Part shown: piece by piece, positions 42,811-51,437 of the stretch
Numbering within the stretch: the first letter of the stretch is position 1
Layout: the number at the start of each line of letters is the position of its first letter
Assembly: GCA_963780165.1 (NCBI GenBank)
Contig: CAWABB010000001.1
Coordinates: forward strand, 744,001 to 808,000
DNA from: CAWABB01 sp963780165
Lineage (GTDB): Bacteria; Bacteroidota; Ignavibacteria; UBA10030; UBA6906
Reading direction: 5' to 3'
Length of the DNA stretch: 64,000 nucleotides
Translations under genes and position numbers: made by a program
Notes under the pieces: generated by a model
The model's input: only the letters and a program-made list of their open reading frames with translations
What the model was told of the DNA's origin: nothing
The model's database searches: none

Positions 42811-43995
42811 ATGGCCAACAATCATTTGACACGCCAGATCGTCCTGCGTAAAAAGGAAGAACGAAGAATTATCGCGGGGCATCCGTGGGCGTACAGCAAC
42901 GAAATCCAGGAGATTCGGGGCACGCCGGGCGCGGGCGACGTCGTTGAGCTGCTTTCCGCCGGCGGGCTCTCGCTCGGCATCGGGTTCTATCATCCCCACT
43001 CGCTCATCGCCTACCGGCATCTCGCAACGGAAATTCAGGACATCGACCCCGCGTTCTTCTCGCGGCGGCTCGGCGAAGCGCTGGCGCTCCGCAGAGCGAT
43101 GTTCGGCGACAGCGACGCCTACCGGCTCGTACACGGAGAGAGCGATTTCCTGCCCGGCCTGATCGTGGACAAGTTCGGCGATGTTGTTTCTGTCCAGGCC
43201 TTTTCGGCGGGCATGGACCGTCGCCTCCCGGAGATCTGCGATGCCATTCAGGAACTGCTTTCGCCTGCCGCCATCGTGGAACGGAACGAATCTGCCCTGC
43301 GCACCCTCGAAGAGCTCCCGATGCGCAAAGGTTTTCTCCGGGGATCAAAGAGCGAAACGGAATTCACGGAGAACGGCATCAGATATGCCGTGGACGCGCT
43401 CGAGGGACAGAAGACCGGGTTCTTCCTCGATCAGCGGATGAACAGGGCGCGCGTTAGAACGTTCGCCCGGGGGCGCAGCGTCCTGGATTGTTTCTGCAAC
43501 GACGGGGGGTTCTCGCTCAGCGCCGCCGCGGGCGGAGCGTCCGACGTGCTCGGCATCGACAGCTCGGCGGAAGCCATCGCACGCGCATCGAAGAACGTCG
43601 GGCGGAACGGCCTGGGGAACTGCAGCTTCGAGCAGGCGGATGTCTTCACGAAGCTGCCGATCCTTGCGGAAGAGGGGCGATCGTTCGACATCGTGATCCT
43701 TGACCCGCCGTCGTTCACCCGCTCTCGAAAATCCGTGCCGATGGCGAAGAAGGGGTACCGGGAGCTGCACCGGGACGCGTTGAAGGTCCTGAAACCGGGC
43801 GGCTTGCTCGCAACCTCTTCCTGCTCACACCACATCCTCCCCGAGACCTTCCTCTCTATTATAGACGAAGCCTGTCACGAGGCGAACCGCCCCGCGCAAA
43901 TGCTTGAATGGGCGGGTGCCGCCCCGGATCACCCGGTCCTGCCGGGGGTGTCCGAAACCCGCTACCTGAAATTCGGGGTTTTTCTGGTGCGCTGA
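42811..43995 (+). CDS. RlmI-type 23S rRNA (cytosine-C5)-methyltransferase
   Basis: The 394-residue protein has an N-terminal PUA-like domain (R-I-I-A-G-H-P-W-A-Y-S-N-E-I), an EEHEE-like linker domain (L-P-G-L-I-V-D-K-F-G-D) and a class I SAM-binding fold (F-C-N-D-G-G-F-S-L, V-L-G-I-D-S-S). It also has D-P-P-S-F and S-S-C-S-H, the two motifs expected for the YccW/RlmI family that modifies C1962 of 23S rRNA. The start M-A-N-N-H-L-T has no ribosome binding site and nearly no leader. Confidence 0.88.
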   Translation: MANNHLTRQIVLRKKEERRIIAGHPWAYSNEIQEIRGTPGAGDVVELLSAGGLSLGIGFYHPHSLIAYRHLATEIQDIDPAFFSRRLGEALALRRAMFGDSDAYRLVHGESDFLPGLIVDKFGDVVSVQAFSAGMDRRLPEICDAIQELLSPAAIVERNESALRTLEELPMRKGFLRGSKSETEFTENGIRYAVDALEGQKTGFFLDQRMNRARVRTFARGRSVLDCFCNDGGFSLSAAAGGASDVLGIDSSAEAIARASKNVGRNGLGNCSFEQADVFTKLPILAEEGRSFDIVILDPPSFTRSRKSVPMAKKGYRELHRDALKVLKPGGLLATSSCSHHILPETFLSIIDEACHEANRPAQMLEWAGAAPDHPVLPGVSETRYLKFGVFLVR

Positions 43996-44015
43996 GTGCG
44001 ATTCCAGGCCGGCCG

Positions 44016-44076
44016 TTGCAATTCCCCCCGCCAGAAACTAACTTCAGTCATGAAGCGTTCTACAGAGTTGTAGAAC
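44016..44076 (+). promoter_or_regulatory. Promoter and dyad upstream of the outer-membrane protein gene
   Basis: TTGCAA (44016-44021), 17 bases and TAACTT (44039-44044) form a weak promoter. Just after the predicted start, GTTCTACA-GAGT-TGTAGAAC (44057-44076) is a perfect 8-bp inverted repeat: an operator, an mRNA hairpin in a leader of about 150 bases, or a stop signal for the gene upstream. Confidence 0.45.
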
Positions 44077-44197
44077 ATGAAGAATCGCTCGCTGCGGAAT
44101 GCAGGAATCGCTCGCGAAGGGCGGGGCGGCAGACTGGTGCGGGGGAGTTCTTCGTCGCGAGGCGTCGCTGAGAGATTCGGATGGTGAAAGGACTGCA

Positions 44198-44947
44198 ATG
44201 AGAGCGCCGGTTGTACGCGCACTGTGTCTCGGGATGATGCTGCTGGTGGCCGCCACCGGGTGGTCGCAGCAAGGAGGGACCGTCACATCTGACACGGCCG
44301 GGAAGAAGAACGTCTCCCCGGCAATGGCCGAGACGCCCGTTCCCGTCACGCTCTGGGGGTTCGACCTTTTGCTTTCAAACAGCGGGTTCGGATTCGGGCT
44401 GTCCTACCGGAGGCAGTACACTGAGGATCTGGCCGGACAGGTGGCACTCTCGGTGAGCGAATCCAAAGAAGGCAAGGAAGTGGAGTACTACGATCCGTAC
44501 ACGGGAAGTTCGTTCGTCCCCGGCAAGCTCAACCGGTTCATGGTCATCCCCCTGACCGTGGGTGCGCAGTACCGATTGTTCCGCGAAGACATCGTGGACA
44601 CGTTTCGCCCGTACGTCAACGCGGGGATCGGACCCACGATGATCTGGGAGATGCCGTTCGCGCACGTCACGCAAAATCCGAGCGGGCCGCCGACCATCGA
44701 CCAGGTTGAATTTTTCAACGCGATCTCGCAGGGGACGCCGCATTTCACCGTCGGCGGATTCATCGGTGCCGGCGCCTACTTCGGATCGCAGCAATCCAGC
44801 ATTCTCGGGATCAACATCCGGTACTACATCAACTACCTGCTCTCCGGCGGCCTGCCGTCGCAATACAACCCGGCCACGGGTGAAATTACCACCTGGAAGT
44901 CCAGCTTCGGCGGCTTCTACATCACGATCAATATCGGTATGGGCTAA
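44198..44947 (+). CDS. Outer-membrane beta-barrel protein
   Basis: The 249-residue protein has a signal peptide (A-L-C-L-G-M-M-L-L-V-A-A-T-G-W-S-Q) followed by alternating amphipathic strands with many G, Y, F and R turns (F-G-F-G-L-S-Y-R-R-Q-Y, V-G-A-Q-Y-R-L-F, G-I-N-I-R-Y-Y-I-N-Y) and a C-terminal strand Y-I-T-I-N-I-G-M. This fits an eight- to ten-stranded OmpW/OmpA-like barrel. GAAAGGA precedes the ATG. A perfect hairpin begins right after the stop codon. No specific function can be assigned. Confidence 0.75.
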   Translation: MRAPVVRALCLGMMLLVAATGWSQQGGTVTSDTAGKKNVSPAMAETPVPVTLWGFDLLLSNSGFGFGLSYRRQYTEDLAGQVALSVSESKEGKEVEYYDPYTGSSFVPGKLNRFMVIPLTVGAQYRLFREDIVDTFRPYVNAGIGPTMIWEMPFAHVTQNPSGPPTIDQVEFFNAISQGTPHFTVGGFIGAGAYFGSQQSSILGINIRYYINYLLSGGLPSQYNPATGEITTWKSSFGGFYITINIGMG

Positions 44948-44963
44948 GCGGGACGCGTCCCGC
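44948..44963 (+). terminator. Palindromic hairpin directly after the outer-membrane protein gene
   Basis: GCGGGACGCGTCCCGC is a perfect 16-bp palindrome starting at the base after the stop codon. No T-run follows, so it may protect the mRNA end rather than stop transcription alone. The rest of the gap to 45247 shows no gene. Confidence 0.5.
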
Positions 44964-45213
44964 TCCTGATTCATGATCGCCTCCGGGCACGCCATCATTG
45001 TTGAGCCCGATGGTGAACCTGACTGGTTGACCCGTGATCTCCGCCGGTCCGAAGGACCTGTTGCACGATCCCTTCCCCGCCACCCTGCCTGCTTCGGGAA
45101 ACTCCAGCGTCGCTTCGGTACCCCCCCATGCCGTGGCCGAGGGGGTCCCCCGGACGCCACGAAGTCCCGCCCCTTTCACGACACTTTCATGACAACACGT
45201 TTTTGAAAAGAAT

Positions 45214-45221
45214 GCTATATT
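45214..45221 (+). promoter_or_regulatory. Extended -10 promoter of the PorV-like gene
   Basis: TGCTATAT followed by T forms an extended -10 element, with the TATATT hexamer at 45216-45221; no good -35 hexamer lies at the usual distance. The predicted start near 45228 leaves about 20 bases with a GGAGGG ribosome site. Confidence 0.4.
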
Positions 45222-45247
45222 CCCCCGTGGACTTCCATGGAGGGAAC

Positions 45248-46519
45248 ATGAAGACCGCATTGCTGATGTTGACGCTCCTCATCGCGACACTCGCCCAGTG
45301 TCAGACCTCTCTTGCCCAGAGCGAGGCCGCAGTTCCGTTCCTGCTCTTCTCCCCGTCGTCCGAAGCCAACGGAATGGCGGGCACCTCAATTGCGCTCCCT
45401 CGATTCGACCCGACTGCATCGGTGTTCTCACCGGCACAGGTAGGAATCTCGGCGCTCACGACCAATGTCAGGGGAAGTTTCTATCCGACCGACTCACAGC
45501 TTCCCGTTGCGTATACGTTACCAGGCCTCTCGTACACCGCCTGGGCTGCCAGCGCGGGGGTGCTCCTGAACGACTTCATGGATCTCCCGCTTCGCGTCGG
45601 CGTCGGCCTGGGATATCATCGCGTGGACGAGGACCTGGGGAAATTCGTCATCACCACTCCCGCCAATCCCGAGGGCATCGGCACGTTCGACGCACACGAA
45701 AACGCCAGCGGTGTCGTCATCGGCGTCGGAATCGAGTATCTCGTACGGTTCGGGTTCGGTTACACATTCAGATCGGTGGAGTCCCGCCTCTCAGCAGTGG
45801 GTACCGAACAGGGACAGGGCACCGGCGAGGCGAGCGGCACCACGGGCGACTATAGCTTCCTCCTGGAAGTCCCGCTCGTTTCGATTGCCGAAGAAATCGC
45901 CGGAGACAACATGCTCAGCAGCGCGAAGTTCCGGCCCTTCCTCGATCTCGGCGGAGGGATCGGCTGGAACAACGTGGGCGACAAGCTGGTCTATGTCGAT
46001 GAGTCTCAGGCGGACCCTTTCCCGCGAACGGCCCGAACGGGGATTGCCGTCTCAGGTGGTGTAAGCATGGGCCGGAACACGGACTGGGAGATTCTCTCCG
46101 CCGCGTGGTCGCGCGAAGCCGAGGATATCCTCGTCGTCCGGAACGAGAACGGGCAGTGGGAATATCAATCCGGGTTCGGCGACATCCAGTTCGGCGACAA
46201 CGTCATCCAGGGGAAGAAGACCGCGAACGTGAGCCTGCGGAGCGGATGGCAGGTGCAGGTCGGCGAACTCTTCACGTACCGGAGCGGCTCTGTAAAGACG
46301 TACATCGATTATGAGACAAGCGGGTACACGATCCAGCTTGCAGGGATACTCAAAGGGATCTCTGAGCTGGTCGACGGCACGCCACCGACCTGGCTCGCGT
46401 TCGCCCGGGACCACGTCGACATACAGTATCATTCTGCCAAATACGAGCAGCAATCCTCGGGGAAGGAGCTGACAACGTACTCGGGGATCACGGTGTCGCT
46501 TCACTCCTGGCCATTGTGA
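45248..46519 (+). CDS. PorV/PorQ-like outer-membrane protein
   Basis: The 423-residue protein has a signal peptide ending in S-L-A-Q. The N-terminal hatch-like segment F-L-L-F-S-P-S-S-E-A-N-G-M-A-G is followed by D-P-T-A-S-V-F-S-P-A-Q-V-G, resembling the start of PorV/PorQ and FadL-like barrels, where A-x-G-M-G and N-P-A occur. Many barrel strands follow (V-G-V-G-L-G-Y, V-I-G-V-G-I-E-Y). PorV is the type IX shuttle that hands cargo to the sortase, and type IX cargo is encoded nearby (47022-49986). That link is inference: N-P-A is replaced by S-P-A and no other secretion component lies next to it. A ribosome site GGAGGG precedes the ATG. Confidence 0.6.
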   Translation: MKTALLMLTLLIATLAQCQTSLAQSEAAVPFLLFSPSSEANGMAGTSIALPRFDPTASVFSPAQVGISALTTNVRGSFYPTDSQLPVAYTLPGLSYTAWAASAGVLLNDFMDLPLRVGVGLGYHRVDEDLGKFVITTPANPEGIGTFDAHENASGVVIGVGIEYLVRFGFGYTFRSVESRLSAVGTEQGQGTGEASGTTGDYSFLLEVPLVSIAEEIAGDNMLSSAKFRPFLDLGGGIGWNNVGDKLVYVDESQADPFPRTARTGIAVSGGVSMGRNTDWEILSAAWSREAEDILVVRNENGQWEYQSGFGDIQFGDNVIQGKKTANVSLRSGWQVQVGELFTYRSGSVKTYIDYETSGYTIQLAGILKGISELVDGTPPTWLAFARDHVDIQYHSAKYEQQSSGKELTTYSGITVSLHSWPL

Positions 46520-46616
46520 CCCGTCAGCTGATGTAGCTCAATTGCCCGGGCGCGCAGTCAGACCCCTCTGACAGCGACATCCCTTTGGGCCCCTCTGGCT
46601 GCATCCCCCCTTTCGT

Positions 46617-46870
46617 GATGCTCCCTCATCGTCGTATAGGATGCTCCCCTTTCTTCACACAGGAGCCCTCCTTTCTTCACTCGTGGCGCTCCACCTTCTC
46701 CACACGGGACGCTCCCCCTTTTTGCTTGGGATGCTCCATCCTCTTCACAGAGGAGCTCACCTTCTTTCACACGGGAGGCTCCCCCATCTTCACGTGAGAC
46801 GCTACCCTTTCTTCACATAGGAGCTCTCCCTCTTCCACGGGGGGCTCTCTTTTCTTCACATGAGACTTGC
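46617..46870. repeat. Degenerate tandem array, period about 22-24 bp, about eleven copies
   Basis: Units of the form GATGCTCCCCTTTCTTCACA recur with variation (for example from 46640, then GAGCCCTCCTTTCTTCACTC and GACGCTACCCTTTCTTCACA). Unit length varies between 22 and 24, so no reading frame is kept, although short stretches read like G-L-L-C-E-E-R-G-A on the minus strand. No spacers, no cas genes. The remaining parts of 46520-47021 hold nothing I recognise. Confidence 0.75.
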
Positions 46871-47021
46871 TGCCAGGGTCGACGTACACGTATCCCATCC
46901 TCCCGCTTACCCTCGCCCTTTCTTTCAATTCAGCCTGAGATTCGCTTTCTTACAGTGAGTCACAGAATCGGCCGTTCCTTTCTCCCGCAATATCCCCGAC
47001 AACGAAAGCGAAGCGCCCATC

Positions 47022-49986
47022 ATGCGTCGAACGTGGGGTCTCCTCTTCCTCCTCGCACTCTCAGCGACAGTCACAGTTCAAGCACAGACTGAATCGCCCG
47101 TCCTCGTAACGGTCGAGCTCTCGCGACCATCGGCATCGACATTCGTCGATCGACTTCATACCAGAGTGTATTACGCGACCGAGAGCTGGGCACTGATCGA
47201 GCTGTCCCCCGCACAGGTCGAACTAGCACGTCGGGCCGGCCACGCAGTGACGGTCATCGACAGCAAACTCGATCCGGACAGCTACCGCTTGGTCACAGTG
47301 AAGCGAGGCCGCGTGAGCCGCGCCGACCTTGCCGGGGCCGACGTCCTGCTCGAGCGGGACGGGATCGTGATCACGCGAGGGAACCCGACGCTGGACGCAG
47401 GGCGGTCCACGCAAGGGCTCAAGAGCGTGCCTCTGCGGCCGCTGCATATCGCGCTTGACAATGGAGCCGTTGTCGGAACGCCGTCCTTCCCAGCCTCCAC
47501 AGATTCGCTGATCGCGTCGATCGTCGCGCGCATCAACCCCGACACTGTTCGCTGGTTCATCCAGCATCTACAGGACTTCAAGACACGCCATGCCAATGCC
47601 GCAAATCGCGACACGGTCGCGGAGTGGATCAAGGCACAGTTCGAGAGGATGGGATATGCGACGGCTGGAAGGGACTCGTTCTCCCGCGGCGGCGTCTGGC
47701 AAACAAACGTAACCGCAACCCTGCCCGGGATCGGGACCTCCGGCGAGATCATCGTCTTCGGCGGTCATCACGATTCCAATTCCGGCTCCCCATACACCGC
47801 GGCTCCCGGTGCGGACGACAACGCCAGCGGCACTGCGGCGGCCCTTGAAACGGCACGCGTCCTGAAAGAGGCCGGGTACACGCCGAAGGTCACCATCAAG
47901 TTTGCCACGTTTGCGGCGGAGGAGGTCGGGCTCGTCGGCAGCGCCGTCGATGCGGCGCGATCGGTCGAGGCAGGGACGAAGATCAGGCTGATGATCAACC
48001 ACGACATGATTGCCAACAACCCGGGCACGCACGTCGGCAGCCCGGTGCGCGTCTACTACTATACCGGAAGCGAATCGTGGCGCGAGCTGGCGAAGCAGTC
48101 GACGAATCAGTTCACGACGCTCGTCGGCCTGAACGGCGGAGCGAATTCGGGCGGTTCCGACAGCTATTCGTACTGGGCGTACGGCTATCCGGCTGTCTAT
48201 TTCTTCGAAGACCAGTTCAGCCCGGTCTACCACACCCCGGCCGACACGATCGGGAACATCAACATCGACTACTGCGCCGAGGTGATCAGGGCGAGCGCCG
48301 CCACCCTCCTGAGGGCTGCGGCGATTCCGAGTGAAGTCCGAGGATTGGACATCGCCGACCGTGGAGACGGGAGCTCCCTTTGCGCTTGGTGGATGCCCGG
48401 CACCGACGGGCCGGCGGCGGCGTACCGCGTCTCCGTCGGCGCATCTTCCGGCGCATACGATTCGTCGTTCACCGTGTCCGACACCGCAGCGACGATCGGC
48501 GGGCTCGTCGCCGGCACGCTGTACTACGTTGCGGTTGCGGCTGTGGACGCCGATGGGAACATAAGCCTGTTGAGGGAGAAGAGCGGGACGCCGCGCACTC
48601 TGCCGCTCACCCCCGGGAGTTTCAGTACCACGCCGGGCACATCCACCCTCTCACTCCAGTGGCGCGCAAACCGTGAGCTGGATTTCCTCGGGTACAACAT
48701 CTACAGGTCTGAAACGTCCGGCGAGGAGGGCACACTCCTGAACGCCGTCCCGTACACCGACACAACCTATGCCGACGTGACGGTCCAGAAGCACGCCTAC
48801 TACTACTACACCGTTCGTGCGATGGACAGCCTCTTCAACGAGAGTCCACCGACCGCTCAGCTCCGGTCGCGCCTCGTGTCGCTCGACATGGGTATTCTGC
48901 TCGTGGACGAATCGGCGGACAGTCATCGGGGCTCCGGGAAATCCCACGGAGCAGGAGGTGGACGACTACTACAGCTCGCTGCTGGAAGGCTATACGGCCA
49001 CGCCGTACGACGTCAGGGCCGAAGGGTCCGTCGGGCTGGCCGACATGGGGGCATATTCGACTGTCGTCTGGTTCAGCGACGACCTCACCGACATCGCCGC
49101 CCCGTTCGCAGCTCAGAACGACGTGCGGAGGTACACCGAGCTCGGCGGAAAGTTCTTCTTTGCGGGATTCCGTCCGACGCGCGCGTTCACGGGGAACAAC
49201 ACGGCCCGAATGACGTTCGCTCCGGGCGACTTCATGTGGGACGTCATGGGCATTCGCTCGAACGATATCAGGGCTTTTTCTCGGTTCAGCGGAGCCGTTC
49301 CCATTGCAGGCTCCTATCCGGACGTCACGGTGGATTCATTGACGGCTGGGCCGGCGAACGAGTACCATCTCCGCTACGTCGAAGCGATATCCCCTGCCAC
49401 GGGCAGCCTGGCGGTTTACGTATACGGCTCCGGGTACGACACAAGCAGCCAGTTTGGCAGCTCGAAGGGGCAGCCTGTAGGGGTTGAGCGGATCATTCCG
49501 GGGCACAGCTCGGTGGTCGTCAGCTTCCCGCTTTTCTACATGAAGCCCGACGAGGCCCGCGCGCTTGTGCACTACGTCCTCGACACGAGATTCAACGAGG
49601 TGACAGAGGTTGAGGATTTCGACGGGTCAGTCCCCGTGGCGTTCGCGCTCGCGCAGAACTATCCGAACCCCTTCAATCCTGTCACGACGATCAGGTTCAC
49701 GATCCCTTACTCTGCACGCACGGGCCCGCCAGGGACTGCCGCCCATGGACGAGATGGTTCGCCTTCTGACCTGCGCGGGCCAGGCGGCTCTCTCGCGGCC
49801 GGGAATGTTCGCCTGGTGGTCTACGACCTCCTCGGCCGGCCTGTGGCTGTCCTGGTAGACGAGAAGAAGGCCCCCGGGAGCTACGACGTGAAGTTCGACG
49901 CCCGCACTCTCGCGTCGGGTATATACCTCTATCGCCTGACAGCAGGGTCGTTTGTGGAGACGAAAAAGATGGTGTTGATGAAGTAG
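47022..49986 (+). pseudogene. Secreted M28 zinc aminopeptidase with fibronectin domains and type IX sorting tail, frameshifted
   Basis: A signal peptide (cleavage near V-Q-A-Q) is followed by a propeptide-like region and an M28 domain with all expected metal ligands: His249/His250 in G-G-H-H-D, Asp264/265 in G-A-D-D-N, Glu300 in A-A-E-E-V, Asp328 in N-H-D-M and His404 in Y-H-T-P. Two fibronectin III-like domains follow (about 440-640). Near 48905-48930 one extra base shifts the frame. From there the second frame continues with G-A-P-G-N-P-T-E-Q-E-V-D-D-Y-Y to a sorting tail (N-Y-P-N-P-F-N-P near 49660, V-Y-D-L-L-G-R-P-V, stop 49984-49986). The tail contains an unusual 30-residue G/P/R-rich insertion. 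Either the gene is broken, or the shift is programmed, or it is a sequence error. Confidence 0.8.
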
Positions 49987-50088
49987 GGCGCCCTGCCATC
50001 AGTAAGTATGAGTCAGGACAATGAGTCCCGCGGACGGGCTCAAGATGGGGGATCGGACCTTGGCGCATGAGCACATTTGAGCCCAGAG

Positions 50089-50117
50089 TTGACTCTCTCG
50101 CGGGAGCGCATTAGTTT
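50089..50117 (+). promoter_or_regulatory. Promoter of the DHFR-like gene, predicted leaderless
   Basis: TTGACT (50089-50094), 17 bases and TAGTTT (50112-50117); the ATG follows after five bases (50123). No ribosome binding site fits in between. Confidence 0.65.
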
Positions 50118-50122
50118 AGGGC

Positions 50123-50779
50123 ATGGCTCCTTCAAAACTCAGAGTTGCGAGTTTCACCATCTCGCTCGATGGCTTTGGGGCGGGTCCGGACCAGAGCTTC
50201 GAGAATCCTCTTGGCGTCGGGGGGATGGCCATCCACGAGTGGGCGTTCTCGACCAGGACGTTTCAGGGGATGCATCTGGGCGGCGAGGGTGGAGCGACCG
50301 GCCTGGACGACGACTTTGCCGCCCGCGGATTCCGCAACATAGGCGCCTGGATTCTGGGCCGCAACATGTTCGGCCCGATACGCGGCGCCTGGCCCGACGA
50401 CACCTGGAAGGGATGGTGGGGAGACAGCCCGCCATACCATACCCCCGTCTTTGTATTGACCCACCACGCCCGTGAACCCATCACCATGGCGGGCGGCACG
50501 ACGTTCCACTTCATCACCGACGGGATTCACGGAGCCCTCGAACGCGCCACCGAAGCCGCGGCCGGGCAGGATGTACGGCTCGGAGGCGGCGTCGCCACGG
50601 TCCGTCAGTATCTGCGCGCGGGGTTGATCGACGAGATGCACATTGCCATCGCGCCGGTCCTCCTGGGCACAGGTGAGAACCTCTTCGCGGGGATCGACAT
50701 GCTGGCGCTGGGATACAGATGTGTCGAGCACTCCGCCAGCCAGTATGCCACCCATGTGGTACTGAGGAAGATCGGGTAA
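50123..50779 (+). CDS. Dihydrofolate reductase-like (RibD C-terminal domain family) protein
   Basis: The 218-residue protein begins with the family pattern V-A-S-F-T-I-S-L-D-G-F and continues with G-A-W-I-L-G-R-N-M-F-G, T-T-F-H-F-I-T-D-G-I, R-L-G-G-G-V-A-T-V-R-Q-Y-L and A-P-V-L-L-G-T-G-E-N-L-F. This is the YyaP/RibD-C group of NADPH-dependent reductases, used in riboflavin synthesis or as stand-alone enzymes of unknown substrate. No deaminase domain is attached. Its promoter places the mRNA start on the ATG. Confidence 0.85.
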   Translation: MAPSKLRVASFTISLDGFGAGPDQSFENPLGVGGMAIHEWAFSTRTFQGMHLGGEGGATGLDDDFAARGFRNIGAWILGRNMFGPIRGAWPDDTWKGWWGDSPPYHTPVFVLTHHAREPITMAGGTTFHFITDGIHGALERATEAAAGQDVRLGGGVATVRQYLRAGLIDEMHIAIAPVLLGTGENLFAGIDMLALGYRCVEHSASQYATHVVLRKIG

Positions 50780-50956
50780 CGTTTCCACGGAGCCTTGACG
50801 TGAAACATCAGAGGGTATTTGAGGCGAGGTTCCGGAAGTCCGCCAGCCATCGATTCTGCTGATGAGAACAACAAACCGCTGAGTGGCGGCTGATAACCCC
50901 GCAGCCGCGAGCGACAAGGCACACGTTCACGAGGAATCCGGGAAAGACGACACGCG

Positions 50957-51370
50957 ATGGCGCAGGCGGAAAGACGCCGGGTTTCAACCGGCACGAAGTG
51001 GGAGCCGATCGTCGGCTACTCGCGCGCGATCAGGGTCGGAAACCATGTCTGTGTGTCGGGCACCACCGCCACAGACGCACGGGGTCATATCGTTGGCGAT
51101 GGCGACGCGTATCGCCAGACAGTTCAGGTAATTCAGAACATCGAGCGCGCGCTCGGGCAGCTCGGGGCCGGGCTAGCGGATGTCGTGCGCACGCGCATCT
51201 ACGTCGTGAACATCGACGATTGGGAGAAGGTGGGGAAGGCTCACGGCGAGGCCTTTGGGGAGATTCGACCGGCGACGAGCATGGTCGAGGTCAGCCGGCT
51301 GATCTCCCCGGAGATTCTCGTGGAGATCGAGGCAGATGCGATCATCGGGGACAATGCTACCCTGCCGTAG
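50957..51370 (+). CDS. RidA-family (YjgF/YER057c) protein
   Basis: The 137-residue protein shows the RidA core: A-I-R-V-G-N-H-V-C-V-S-G-T-T-A, Q-V-I-Q-N-I-E-R-A-L-G-Q-L-G-A, V-V-R-T-R-I-Y-V-V-N-I and V-E-I-E-A-D-A-I-I-G. True RidA enzymes hydrolyse reactive 2-aminoacrylate; the key arginine appears present (R-T-R-I-Y). Subfamily assignment needs alignment, so the substrate remains open. The gap between 50780 and 50956 holds no other gene. Confidence 0.88.
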   Translation: MAQAERRRVSTGTKWEPIVGYSRAIRVGNHVCVSGTTATDARGHIVGDGDAYRQTVQVIQNIERALGQLGAGLADVVRTRIYVVNIDDWEKVGKAHGEAFGEIRPATSMVEVSRLISPEILVEIEADAIIGDNATLP

Positions 51371-51437
51371 CGTTTCGACTCAGCCGGGTCGAGAGGTAGC
51401 TACTCTGTCAGTAGTCTCTGCGTCGTGCCTCTGCAAC

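Noticed and set aside
44973..45206. 77-residue frame between the two outer-membrane protein genes
   Set aside because: Composition is irregular, there is no signal peptide or known motif, and it starts without a ribosome site.
46617..46870. Possible CRISPR array
   Set aside because: Units are adjacent, degenerate and of unequal length, without unique spacers; there are no cas genes. The same holds for the 49-bp and 53-bp arrays.
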